Shown one piece after another: positions 7,402 to 15,012 of a stretch of DNA of 27,257 nt (the first letter of the stretch is position 1; each line of letters starts with the position of its first letter). The notes below the pieces were generated by a model. It did not search any database. It was not told the origin of the DNA and saw nothing but the letters and a program-made list of their open reading frames with translations. Source of the stretch: JAKBEU01 sp036172095 (GTDB taxonomy: Bacteria; Patescibacteriota; Microgenomatia; UBA1406; GWC2-37-13); the NCBI GenBank assembly GCA_036172095.1, contig JAVHSH010000034.1, positions 1-27,257 on the forward strand, read 5' to 3'. Position numbers and translations under genes: made by a program.

Positions 7402-9383
7402 AGTCCGCCCCATTCAACCAATGTAAATCCTTTTCTATTAAATTTCACTAAGTTTTGTGGTTTTAATTCTTTGGTTGGTTTTGATTCAAGCGCTTTATAA
7501 TCCAAGAACACACGAAGGATTGAATCAGGTCTTGGATTTATATCCATGGGTATAAACTCATTCATATCATGTGTTTGGATGAAACTTATCCGATAATATG
7601 ACATATTCTTTTCCATCATTTTTGGAACCCAGTACTCGGCCATATCATGAATTTCATTTTTATTCAGACCCATTTGAGTCAGTTTCTCATTCAGAAATGA
7701 GCCTATCTGATTTTTTGAGATGATCCATCCTCCATCAATTGTTGGATAGGATTGAGTGAGACTTTTTCCAGACCAATAGATATATGGATATGAATTATTC
7801 TTACATGCATTTAGCGCGTATTCTGATCCAAACTTTGTTGAGTCAATTAGGTTGCAGTCCGTATGTTGCGGTTGCAAATCTGTAAGAGTCCCATTTGGCT
7901 GCGCTTCGACAAACCATCCATTCTTGTAGGAGGGAATATTTATATCTAAAGAAATTGGTGCGGTGAACGATAGGTGAACGGCAGTTGGTTTTTCTGTATA
8001 CAAATAGACAACTGGTTTACCACACCCTCCCATAAGCTGAATATCATACTCTCCCATTACACCCCACCTATTCCATGCGTCTTTAAAGAATAGAAGTGGA
8101 TGTTTTGCAACATAGGCTTCAAACGTTGGCATTGGTTTTCCATCATTTGCCAACTTGAAGTTGGTCTCATCAGACCCAACTTTTGCATCATATGCAATTT
8201 CATATATAGGGTGCTTATTATCTTTCAGAACGAATAATGGGACAATGGATGAAGAGATGACGGGCTCCAAATCACTATCAGTAATTGAATCAACAATAAA
8301 TGTATCAGTATTTCCACCACATGCACCTGGAAATGCTGACTCATACGTATTATAAAAATCACCAGATAAGTTGATGGTTGATTTTGCCACCTTCATTCCA
8401 GGAAACGGAACGTATTTTGGTGAAGATGGATATTCCGGAAGTTTTTTTTGATTATATAACGAAACCTGTTTTTTAAATGCAATCAAGTTTGGTTCAAATG
8501 CTGCCAATTTTTTTATATATGAATCGACATCATCTTGAGTTGTTAAGATATAGGAGTAGGTAAGTCCGGTTGAATCTGGAATATGAACGAGAGTTGTCAT
8601 GTGAAGATATTTTTTTCTCAACTCAAGGATTTTTTTCTCTTTTGGATTATATCCTTCTCCAGTTCCCCAATCAGTGCCCATTGCATAAAATGAAGAACTA
8701 TTTCCAAAAGAAGAGAGTAAGAGTGATGACTCGTACTCCGTTATAGGCGCTTCTATATATATATCATTGCCATTTTTATCCTTAGTCCCAACCTTTTTAT
8801 TTTCGAGAAGAACGGAATCTCTTCTGATAAGGGCAAATGGTTTTGCAAGTGAAACGGTTGGAGCATGATCTGAATCAAATGCGAGTGTTCTACTGATTTT
8901 ACTTTTATCTAAATACATATAGGGGTTATCCCAATCGTCTTCAGGATAATTTGTCGTTTTATTTGTTGGGTCATCTAGGACATAGGATTTGTAGTCCTTT
9001 GTGGCCAGGATAAATTGAATGCTTGGTCCTGGTCCTTCTGATGGACGAATTGCAAGGATTCTGGTAAACCCATTCAGATCACCTCGCGCAAATGTACCAG
9101 CTTCATAATAGACGATGCTTTCTGGGACGCCATTTTCTTTATCAACATCGGTGATTTTGAACAGTCCCAGATCATTTGATATTTTTTTTACCTTACCGGT
9201 AAAAAGAGGAGCGACATCATCCTTTTTTACTTGAACAGGAATAGTGGCTGTACTTACTGAAGAGGTGGGATTAGATCCTTGTTTAATTGGGGAAGAGGAC
9301 TGTTTACCAAGGTAAAATGCGCCGCCGATAAGGCCAATAACAAGAAGGGTTGAGAGGACAGAAATAACGATGGTTTTTGTCAT
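7395..9383 (-). CDS. Membrane-anchored extracellular protein with C-terminal KPVVYLY domain
   Basis: 662 residues. One N-terminal hydrophobic helix (about 5-27, IVISVLSTLLVIGLIGGAFYLG) with no lipobox Cys, then a Ser/Thr/Pro linker (28-55), then a large polar domain expected outside the membrane. From residue 456 the sequence reads KPVVYLYTEKP and continues with GWFVEAQPNG, YPYIYWSGKS, an LNKNEIHDMAEYWVPKMMEKN stretch, NPRPDSILRVFLDY and the closing FNRKGFTLVEWGGLK. I have the impression that this C-terminal pattern recurs in uncharacterised proteins of candidate-phyla bacteria, but I cannot name a family. Several Cys (ACGG, GGCGK, TDCN, NACK) may form disulfides. Its promoter is shared with the divergent gene at 9398. 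No enzymatic motif is evident. Confidence 0.8.
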   Translation of the reverse strand: MTKTIVISVLSTLLVIGLIGGAFYLGKQSSSPIKQGSNPTSSVSTATIPVQVKKDDVAPLFTGKVKKISNDLGLFKITDVDKENGVPESIVYYEAGTFARGDLNGFTRILAIRPSEGPGPSIQFILATKDYKSYVLDDPTNKTTNYPEDDWDNPYMYLDKSKISRTLAFDSDHAPTVSLAKPFALIRRDSVLLENKKVGTKDKNGNDIYIEAPITEYESSLLLSSFGNSSSFYAMGTDWGTGEGYNPKEKKILELRKKYLHMTTLVHIPDSTGLTYSYILTTQDDVDSYIKKLAAFEPNLIAFKKQVSLYNQKKLPEYPSSPKYVPFPGMKVAKSTINLSGDFYNTYESAFPGACGGNTDTFIVDSITDSDLEPVISSSIVPLFVLKDNKHPIYEIAYDAKVGSDETNFKLANDGKPMPTFEAYVAKHPLLFFKDAWNRWGVMGEYDIQLMGGCGKPVVYLYTEKPTAVHLSFTAPISLDINIPSYKNGWFVEAQPNGTLTDLQPQHTDCNLIDSTKFGSEYALNACKNNSYPYIYWSGKSLTQSYPTIDGGWIISKNQIGSFLNEKLTQMGLNKNEIHDMAEYWVPKMMEKNMSYYRISFIQTHDMNEFIPMDINPRPDSILRVFLDYKALESKPTKELKPQNLVKFNRKGFTLVEWGGLK

Positions 9384-9400
9384 AGTATAATAATACTATG
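9381..9400. promoter_or_regulatory. Symmetric divergent promoter and start sites
   Basis: The 20-base inverted repeat CATAGTAT-AATA-ATACTATG ends on both sides in a start codon: CAT for the minus gene at 9383 and ATG for the plus gene at 9398. The plus -10 is TATAAT (9386-9391). The minus -10 is TATTAT (9395-9390). Each ends exactly six bases before its ATG, and the two hexamers overlap. Only 14 bases separate the two coding regions, so both messages must be leaderless and the two polymerases cannot bind at once. Confidence 0.65.
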
Positions 9401-10069
9401 TATCCTCTCAAAGATAAACTTGCAACAATAATTACAACCAAACCAGACATCCTCCAATTTGCAAAGGATAGGAAATATGAAGAAGCGTGGATTATCCCAT
9501 TAACAAAGGGACAACCTCAAGATTCAGCCATTAACGCGTATTTATCTAAAGAACCTTTCAAAACACTAATTGTTGAATATATATGGAACTCAACCGACGA
9601 CGATTCTCGTTTTGTTCTTACATTCTTTCTGGATTCAAAATGCAAGCTTCAAGATCCTCGAATATTCATAAAAATATGTCTGGATTTATTTTATGGATAC
9701 AGCGGGTTTATCAATCTTATTGATATCTTGGATTCACAGGTTATCGGTCATACATATCTTTTAACCAACAGTATAAACTCAATAAATATAGGAGTATTCA
9801 ACCACTGGCTATCGGTTGGGCCGGTAGATGTATGGAAAGTTGGGGAGGAATACAACCCACTGATTATTTCTCAAAAGATCAAGGCTCGTCCAGATATAGA
9901 AAAAACTAATTTAAATTACCAAGGGCTCCTTTTCCGCTTTAACACAGACGCTTTAGAAAATGGTCCATACTATGGAGTTAAAACCCCTTGTTGTAAAAAA
10001 GAAGATTTGAATTGGTACCTCGATTATAACAAAATAGACCATTGGATGCGTATAATGCTTGGAATTTAA
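9398..10069 (+). CDS. Hypothetical 223-aa protein
   Basis: I do not recognise this protein. It is soluble, of mixed alpha/beta character, rich in Asn, Ile and Tyr, with no signal peptide, membrane segment or known catalytic motif. A VKTPCCKKEDLNWYLDYNKIDHW segment near the C-terminus and a central GHTYLLTNSINSINIGVFNHWLSVGPVDVWKVG stretch suggest a compact nucleotidyltransferase-like or substrate-binding fold, but this is only an impression. The start is well supported: TATAAT lies six bases upstream in the shared divergent promoter. A TACAAT box in the 22 bases after its stop starts the next unit separately. The divergent pairing with the 662-aa surface protein may mean a shared role. Confidence 0.7.
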   Translation: MYPLKDKLATIITTKPDILQFAKDRKYEEAWIIPLTKGQPQDSAINAYLSKEPFKTLIVEYIWNSTDDDSRFVLTFFLDSKCKLQDPRIFIKICLDLFYGYSGFINLIDILDSQVIGHTYLLTNSINSINIGVFNHWLSVGPVDVWKVGEEYNPLIISQKIKARPDIEKTNLNYQGLLFRFNTDALENGPYYGVKTPCCKKEDLNWYLDYNKIDHWMRIMLGI

Positions 10070-10079
10070 CCATATTTGT

Positions 10080-10085
10080 TACAAT
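10080..10085 (+). promoter_or_regulatory. -10 box of leaderless promoter for the DUF5680-HAD-S51 unit
   Basis: TACAAT ending six bases before ATG 10092. Confidence 0.5.
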
Positions 10086-10091
10086 TGAAGA

Positions 10092-10562
10092 ATGAATTTA
10101 GAAGAACTTCGTGCATTTCTCGTTGATGCGAATAAACATACATATTCTACTGGCGATGAATCTTTAAACAATAAAGAAAAAGATGGGTCTACGACCATTT
10201 TGTATGAAAAAGAAGGATGGAGATTTCACGACAATTTTTTTGGAGGAGAGCCATATGGCGGACGAGTAGTTATCCTTCATAAGGATAGTCCTGTATGGAT
10301 AATGGTTTATTATGGATTTATTGAAATTGGTGTGCCTCCTGAAACAATCTATCCGATTCTGCAAAAAGCGTTAAGACAGATGCCACCAGAGGCGCCATTT
10401 AGAGGACCAGAAGAAATGAAAGAAGGGAAGTTTGAGTATCATAATGTATGGAGCGGAACAATAGAAAAGTTCTCTGGAAAGGAAACAATTAGCATGAGTG
10501 GCAATACGGTTTATGAAGCATCCTATATTGGCGGATTGGTTGATAAAAAAATAATTAAATGA
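10092..10562 (+). CDS. DUF5680-family protein
   Basis: 156 residues. The central stretch GWRFHDNFFGGEPYGGRVVILHKDSPVWIMVYYG matches the DUF5680 pattern: FxDxxFGGEPYGG, then a P-x-W-x-M-x-YYG strand. The family is found mostly in small-genome and environmental bacteria and has no established function; it reads as a compact alpha/beta fold. The C-terminal part (FEYHNVWSGTIEKFSGKETISMSGNTVYEASYIGGLV) is the family's usual second half, so the gene appears complete. It heads a three-gene unit and its stop overlaps the HAD gene start by ATGA, so a cytoplasmic partner role for that phosphatase is possible but unproven. Confidence 0.8.
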   Translation: MNLEELRAFLVDANKHTYSTGDESLNNKEKDGSTTILYEKEGWRFHDNFFGGEPYGGRVVILHKDSPVWIMVYYGFIEIGVPPETIYPILQKALRQMPPEAPFRGPEEMKEGKFEYHNVWSGTIEKFSGKETISMSGNTVYEASYIGGLVDKKIIK

Positions 10563-11428
10563 ATATGATTAAAGGAATCATTCTTGATGTTGATGGAGTC
10601 ATAGTTGGAGAAAAAATTGGCTACAACTCGCCCTATCCGCATCCAGATGTAATGGAAAGATTAAAAAAAATAAAACTGAAAGGAATCTCGGTTAGTTTAT
10701 GCACAGCAAAGCCAAACTACTCTATAAAAAAAATCATTGATGACGCCCACCTAAACAATCTTCATATTACAGATGGGGGAGGAGTAGTCATTGACCTAAT
10801 TGATAATATTATTCTCAAAAAATACTTCATTAACAAAGAATTATGCAAAGAAGTTATCGAGCATTACATAGACAATGGTGTCTATACAGAGTTCTATACA
10901 ATTACCGACTATTTTATACAAGAAAATCAAAAAAAAGAATTAACTACTACTCATGAACACGTCCTTCAAAGAGCTCCTCAAATTGTCCAATCACTTGCTG
11001 AGGAATCAGAAAAACAAAATGTTACCAAAATAATGCCAATCGCAAAAGATGAGAATGACAAGCAAAGATTAACTGAATTGTTTGAACCCTTTAAAGGTGA
11101 TTTAACATTAAGTTGGGGGATTCATCCCATTGCTCTTCCTCATCAATTTGGAATAATCACTGCAAAAGATATATCAAAGAAACAAGCAGCACTTGAGATA
11201 ACAAACAGTATTGGGATCAAACCAGAGGAAATGCTTGGGATAGGGGACAGCACTAGTGATTGGCAGTTTATAGAATCATGTGGATTTGGTGGTGCGATGG
11301 GGAATGCAAGTGAGGAGCTAAAAAAATTGGTTAAGTCAAAAGGAGAAAAACACTCTTTTGTAGGGAAGTCGGTCGATGAAAACGGCATTCTTGATATTTT
11401 TGACTATTTCAAAATAGTAAAACCATGA
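10559..11428 (+). CDS. HAD-superfamily phosphatase (Cof-like)
   Basis: 289 residues. HAD motif I is GIILDVDGVIVGE (nucleophile D10, acid D12). Motif II is SVSLCTAKP (Thr). Motif III is a Lys in ITAKDISKKQAAL. Motif IV is GIGDSTSDWQFI, with the metal-binding Asp residues. The large C2-type cap between motifs II and III (about residues 85-195) places it with the Cof/sugar-phosphate phosphatases. It would dephosphorylate a small cytoplasmic phosphometabolite, and the substrate cannot be predicted. The start at 10559 overlaps the preceding stop (ATGA). ATG 10565 would also give a full domain. The next gene overlaps its stop in the same way. Confidence 0.87.
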   Translation: MNMIKGIILDVDGVIVGEKIGYNSPYPHPDVMERLKKIKLKGISVSLCTAKPNYSIKKIIDDAHLNNLHITDGGGVVIDLIDNIILKKYFINKELCKEVIEHYIDNGVYTEFYTITDYFIQENQKKELTTTHEHVLQRAPQIVQSLAEESEKQNVTKIMPIAKDENDKQRLTELFEPFKGDLTLSWGIHPIALPHQFGIITAKDISKKQAALEITNSIGIKPEEMLGIGDSTSDWQFIESCGFGGAMGNASEELKKLVKSKGEKHSFVGKSVDENGILDIFDYFKIVKP

Positions 11429-12051
11429 AAACTTTGTTTCTCGCGTCGTATTTTGCATTTGTCTCAGATCTTCTACTCCCATACTTGCCAAAAAAACCAA
11501 ATAAGTTGAGACTTGCATTCATTCCAACTGCAGCCGACCCATATAAGATTAAACCATGGTTCTATGGGGATAAGATGAAGCTGAAACTCATGGGATTTCA
11601 GATGATCGATGTCGATATAAAGAATAAAACAAAAGAGCAATTATATGATGCCTTAAAAAGTGTCGATGCTATATTTGTAAGTGGAGGAAACACCTATTAT
11701 CTTCTTGAAAAAGCCCAAGAGAGCGGCTTTTTAGAAGTTGTGAAAAAGCTTATTGAAAGGGGAGTTGTGTATATAGGTTCAAGTGCTGGTTCCGCGCTTG
11801 TGTGCTCAACCATAGAATATGTAGAAGATTTTGACGATAGAAGTATCACACATCTCACCTCATATAAAGGGATGGGACTTACAGACAAGCTTATTTATCC
11901 CCATTACGGAGAGGAGAAATATAAAGCAAAATTTCAAACAATAATGGATAGATGGATAGCAAAAGGATTCGACGCACTGCCCCTCAGAAACGACCAAGCA
12001 TTGGTGATAAGTGAAAATAAAGAAGAGATACTTTCAACCACCTCTCCTTGA
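11425..12051 (+). CDS. Peptidase S51 (peptidase E)-like, class I glutamine amidotransferase fold
   Basis: 208 residues. The nucleophile elbow is YIGSSAGSALV, with S120 at the turn, as in dipeptidase E and cyanophycinase-type S51 enzymes. An upstream VSGGNTYYLLEKAQ loop is the other family hallmark, and H160 in LIYPHYG is the likely catalytic His. The acidic third member is not certain. Family members cleave Asp-X dipeptides or isoaspartyl-type bonds in the cytoplasm. It is the last gene of the ATGA-coupled unit. Its TGA stop (12049-12051) lies within the -35 box of the zinc operon, so there is no room for a separate terminator. Confidence 0.83.
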   Translation: MKTLFLASYFAFVSDLLLPYLPKKPNKLRLAFIPTAADPYKIKPWFYGDKMKLKLMGFQMIDVDIKNKTKEQLYDALKSVDAIFVSGGNTYYLLEKAQESGFLEVVKKLIERGVVYIGSSAGSALVCSTIEYVEDFDDRSITHLTSYKGMGLTDKLIYPHYGEEKYKAKFQTIMDRWIAKGFDALPLRNDQALVISENKEEILSTTSP

Positions 12052-12084
12052 CTTATTGCAAATGATTTGCAATAATATAGGTAC
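12048..12084 (+). promoter_or_regulatory. Fur/Zur-type operator on the promoter of the metal-uptake operon
   Basis: A perfect 23-bp palindrome lies at 12053-12075 (arms TTATTGCAAAT and ATTTGCAATAA around one G). It has the 1-base-centred inverted-repeat shape of Fur, Zur and Mur boxes. It sits between a -35 TTGACT (12048-12053) and a -10 AATAAT (12071-12076; 17-base spacer) and covers most of the -10. The -10 ends eight bases before the repressor ATG, so the message is leaderless. The repressor is the first gene, so autoregulation by metal is expected. Confidence 0.75.
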
Positions 12085-12486
12085 ATGGATGCAATAATCA
12101 ATTTAATAAAAAAGAAAGGTCAGCGTTTAACGATGCAAAAAAAAGAGGTGTTGAAAGCGTTGCATAAGAAACCACAAACCGTCCTTCAAATATTCAATTC
12201 TATAAAATCAAAAAATAGCTCAATCGATAAGGTGACTATTTATCGTATTCTTACCGGTCTAATTGAGCTTAAAATTGTAAAGGAAATAAATTTAGGTAGC
12301 AGAGAAGGCTGTTATGAACTTTCGAATTGTGAACATCACCACCACCTAGTTTGCGAGAACTGTGGACAGATCGAAGACGTCAAACTATGCGAAGACACCA
12401 TCTTGAAAGAAGTCAAAAAACAATCAAGTTTTAAAGTAAAAAACCATTCATTAGAATTTTTTGGGACCTGTAAAAAATGTCAATGA
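12085..12486 (+). CDS. zur: Fur-family metal-responsive repressor, probably Zur-like
   Basis: 133 residues, usual size. The N-terminal winged helix (about 1-75) includes QRLTMQKKEVLKALHKKPQTVLQIFNSI and the DNA-recognition region SSIDKVTIYRILTGLIE. The dimerisation domain starts with CEHHHHLVCENCGQIEDV. Two CxxC pairs (C90/C93 and C129/C132) form the structural zinc site, and H84-H87 and neighbouring acidic residues fit the regulatory metal site. Placement before a zinc/manganese ABC importer, with a perfect palindromic operator on its promoter, suggests it represses this operon when metal is sufficient. Sequence alone does not separate Zur from Fur or a manganese sensor. Its stop overlaps znuA by ATGA. 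Confidence 0.85.
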   Translation: MDAIINLIKKKGQRLTMQKKEVLKALHKKPQTVLQIFNSIKSKNSSIDKVTIYRILTGLIELKIVKEINLGSREGCYELSNCEHHHHLVCENCGQIEDVKLCEDTILKEVKKQSSFKVKNHSLEFFGTCKKCQ

Positions 12487-13394
12487 ATAGAAAAATCACA
12501 AACTGGATTCCCGCCTTCGTGGGAGTGACGCTTATATTTATTGTATTTCAATACTATATCAATCAAAGAGCTGCCATTATTAATACATCCACTAAAAATA
12601 AGATTAAGGTAACCGCATCATTTTACCCACTTGCCTTTCTGGCTGAGCAAATAGGAGGAAATAAAGTAATTGTGACCAATCTTACTCCTCCTGGAGCAGA
12701 ACCTCATGATTTTGAACCGGGCACACGAGATATTGCACAACTAGCAAATCAAGATTTAATTTTATTAAATGGTGGTGGGCTAGAAGGATATGTTGATAAA
12801 CTCAAAGAGAATATTGATTCAAAAAAAACAATACTAATGCTTGCAGGTCAACCATTTATGAGTAATCTAAAAGATCCTCATGTGTGGCTTGACCCCGTTC
12901 TTTATAAAAAAGAAGCAAAAGTAATCACTGAGACGCTTATAAAAATAGACCCTGCTAACTCAGAATTTTATAAGGAGAATGCACAAAAACTTTCAAACAT
13001 ATTTGATCAGCTCGACTTAGATTTTAAAAATGGATTGAGTAATTGTAAGCAAAAAAATATTGTAACTTCGCATAAGGCGTTTGGGTACTTAGCAAGTAGA
13101 TATGGACTCAACGAGATCGCACTTGCTGGGCTATCACCTGAGCAAGAGCCATCATCAAAAACACTAGTTGAGGTAACTACATTTGCCAAAACAAATAAAA
13201 TTAAATATATATTTTTTGAAGAATTAGTTAGTCCTTCAATCGCTCAAACAATTGCAAGGGAAGTTGGAGCGCAGACTCTTGTTTTTAACCCACTTGAAGG
13301 ATTAACAAAAGAAGACGTCGTTGCTGGAAAAACATACTTTACTATTCAGAAAGAAAACCTGATGAATTTACAAATTGCATTAGAATGTAAATAA
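12483..13394 (+). CDS. znuA: Zinc/manganese ABC transporter substrate-binding protein
   Basis: 303 residues of cluster A-I binding protein. Likely metal ligands are H75 (GAEPHDFEP), H133 (DPHVWLDP), H197 (TSHKAFGYLA) and an acidic fourth ligand near E256 (FFEELVSPS). The NPLEGLT loop near the C-terminus is typical. The His-rich loop of E. coli ZnuA is missing, so manganese is possible as well as zinc. The N-terminus is one hydrophobic helix without a lipobox Cys, so the protein should be tethered to the membrane by this helix. Part of that helix (NWIPAFVGVT) is encoded by a palindromic repeat. The start at 12483 is chosen for the ATGA overlap; an ATG at 12477 would add two residues. Confidence 0.87.
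   Translation: MNRKITNWIPAFVGVTLIFIVFQYYINQRAAIINTSTKNKIKVTASFYPLAFLAEQIGGNKVIVTNLTPPGAEPHDFEPGTRDIAQLANQDLILLNGGGLEGYVDKLKENIDSKKTILMLAGQPFMSNLKDPHVWLDPVLYKKEAKVITETLIKIDPANSEFYKENAQKLSNIFDQLDLDFKNGLSNCKQKNIVTSHKAFGYLASRYGLNEIALAGLSPEQEPSSKTLVEVTTFAKTNKIKYIFFEELVSPSIAQTIAREVGAQTLVFNPLEGLTKEDVVAGKTYFTIQKENLMNLQIALECK
12507..12526 (+). repeat. Palindromic repeat-like hairpin inside znuA
   Basis: ATTCCCGC-CTTC-GTGGGAGT forms an 8-bp stem with two G-T pairs and a 4-base loop, flanked by CTGG and GACG. It strongly resembles the dispersed palindromes of Gram-negative and other bacteria with an ATTCCC...GGGAAT core (dRS3-like). Read in this frame those give the well-known peptide WIPAFxGxT, here NWIPAFVGVT. 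It is much more GC-rich than its surroundings. Confidence 0.5.
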
Positions 13395-14083
13395 TGAACA
13401 CGACTCCTGTCATTAATTTGCGAAATGTTGTTTTTGGGTATGGACGAATAAGTGTTCTTGATGGCGTTAATATTAATATTGAAAAAGGAGAATTTGTCGG
13501 ATTAGTTGGTCATAACGGAACAGGAAAATCAACTTTATTAAAGATAATTTTGGGAGTTTTAACTCCACAGAAAGGGAGCGTTAAACTTTTTGGCATTCCA
13601 ATCAGTAAGTTTAAAGATTGGCATAAAATTGGCTATATTCCCCAAAGGGCAGGGCTTGCTGTTTCCCATGTACCCATAACCGTTGAGGAAGTCGTTAAAA
13701 TGGAGAACACGGATGATGCTTCGATTGATGAAGCGCTTGCATCCGTAAATATGCTCAGCTTCAAGAAGAAACTTCTTCGTGAACTTTCTGGCGGTCAACA
13801 ACAGAGAGTATTTATTGCACGTGCCCTTGTAAAAAAACCGGAACTATTAATTCTGGATGAACCAACTGTTGGAGTGGATGTTAAAACACAGGAAAAATTT
13901 TATGAGCTTATGCAAAGATTGAATCATGACTTTCATCTGACACTTTTGTTAGTTTCTCATGACCTCCATACTATTTCTCACCAGGTACATTGTGTAATGC
14001 AACTAGATAAAAAAACTATTCCTTACGAAACAAATACATGCAATATTATTCATACTCACCATACCGATGTATCTCATAACTGA
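13394..14083 (+). CDS. znuC: Zinc/manganese ABC transporter ATP-binding protein
   Basis: 229 residues, a single ABC ATPase domain. Walker A is GLVGHNGTGKST (residues 36-47). The Q-loop is in IGYIPQRAG, the signature is ELSGGQQQRVFIARAL, Walker B is PELLILDEP, and the switch His is in LLLVSHDLHTI. The short His-rich tail (IIHTHHTDVSHN) could bind metal. It powers import through the permease encoded next. TAATG overlap with znuA fixes the start, and the gene overlaps znuB by 17 bases. Confidence 0.92.
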   Translation: MNTTPVINLRNVVFGYGRISVLDGVNINIEKGEFVGLVGHNGTGKSTLLKIILGVLTPQKGSVKLFGIPISKFKDWHKIGYIPQRAGLAVSHVPITVEEVVKMENTDDASIDEALASVNMLSFKKKLLRELSGGQQQRVFIARALVKKPELLILDEPTVGVDVKTQEKFYELMQRLNHDFHLTLLLVSHDLHTISHQVHCVMQLDKKTIPYETNTCNIIHTHHTDVSHN

Positions 14084-14882
14084 TCTTTTTCAATACGAAT
14101 TTATGGTGCGAGCGTTTTTGGCAGGAGTAATCGTAGCTGTGATTGCGCCACTCATTGGGAGTTTTTTAGTGGTACGCAGACTTTCCCTTATTGCAGATGC
14201 ATTATCTCATGTTGCGCTAACTGGCGTAGCAATTGGCCTTCTTATGGGAATAAATCCCCTTATAACTACTGTTCTTTGCACAGTCATTACTGCGTTTATA
14301 ATAGAGGAAATACGATCAAATGAGAGTATTTCTGGAGAGTCGATATTAGCAATGATATTACCAGGTGGACTTGCCTTAGCATTAATACTTATCAGTGTTG
14401 CAAATGGATTCAATGTAAATCTATTTAGCTATTTGTTTGGAAGTATTGCAACTGTTACTAATCAGGATATATGGATTATATTGTCGCTGGGAATATTCAT
14501 AATAAGCATTCTTTTCTTTTTCTATCGGCAGTTTGTGTACACCTCTTTTGATGAAGAGAGCGCTCGTACAAGTGGAATTCCAGTACGACTCATCAACCAC
14601 ATATTCATGATGTTAATAGCGCTTACAGTTTCCGTTGCTATGAAAGTGGTTGGGGCACTTCTTATTGGTGCTCTTATGGTGATTCCGGTTATTTCATCTA
14701 TGCAAATCATTAAAGGGTTTAAAGCGAGTATATTTGTGTCAATTGTAATTGCACTCATCAGTGTTCTGGTTGGCTTAGTTACCTCATATTATGCAAACCT
14801 GCCAGCTGGAGCAACAATAGTTATAGTTTCCATCCTTTTTTTCATAGCTATTTCACTCTTAAAAAGAGTGTTATACCGCTAA
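14067..14882 (+). CDS. znuB: Zinc/manganese ABC transporter permease (ABC-3 family)
   Basis: 271 residues with eight or nine hydrophobic helices. ABC-3 family features include PLIGSFLVVRRLSLIADALSHVALTG near the N-terminus and the cytoplasmic coupling segment FDEESARTSGIPVRLINHIFM, followed by VVGALLIGALMVIPVISSMQI. It forms the membrane channel with ZnuC and receives metal from ZnuA. The start at 14067 gives a 17-base overlap with znuC; a later ATG at 14103 (MVRAFLAG) is a possible alternative. It is the last gene of the operon. Confidence 0.9.
   Translation: MYLITDLFQYEFMVRAFLAGVIVAVIAPLIGSFLVVRRLSLIADALSHVALTGVAIGLLMGINPLITTVLCTVITAFIIEEIRSNESISGESILAMILPGGLALALILISVANGFNVNLFSYLFGSIATVTNQDIWIILSLGIFIISILFFFYRQFVYTSFDEESARTSGIPVRLINHIFMMLIALTVSVAMKVVGALLIGALMVIPVISSMQIIKGFKASIFVSIVIALISVLVGLVTSYYANLPAGATIVIVSILFFIAISLLKRVLYR
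14854..14870 (+). terminator. Hairpin at the 3' end of znuB
   Basis: CACTCTT-AAA-AAGAGTG, a perfect 7-bp stem overlapping the last codons of znuB. A second small inverted repeat, AAAGTA-T-TACTTT, lies at 14911-14923 in the following intergenic space. Neither is followed by a clean T-run, so termination here is only a suggestion. Confidence 0.3.
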
Positions 14883-14939
14883 TAAGAAAATAATCATTCC
14901 TCAATGCTCTAAAGTATTACTTTTGTAGCATATAAGCCG

Positions 14940-14970
14940 TTGCAAAAAGAAAAGAGAGACGTGGTACAAT
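14940..14970 (+). promoter_or_regulatory. Probable promoter of the zinc-ribbon/repair gene group
   Basis: TTGCAA (14940-14945), 19-base spacer, TACAAT (14965-14970). This would give a leader of about 35 bases before ATG 15013, unlike the leaderless starts elsewhere. The leader contains no Shine-Dalgarno sequence. Confidence 0.4.
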
Positions 14971-15012
14971 GAAAGCTCGTATATATTATTTTATTAATTC
15001 AATTTTTATCGT

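Noticed and set aside
7395..7450. GFTLVEWGG near the C-terminus of the 662-aa protein as a type IV pilin signal
   Set aside because: It lies at the very end of the protein, not before a hydrophobic helix, and fits the end of the surrounding domain.
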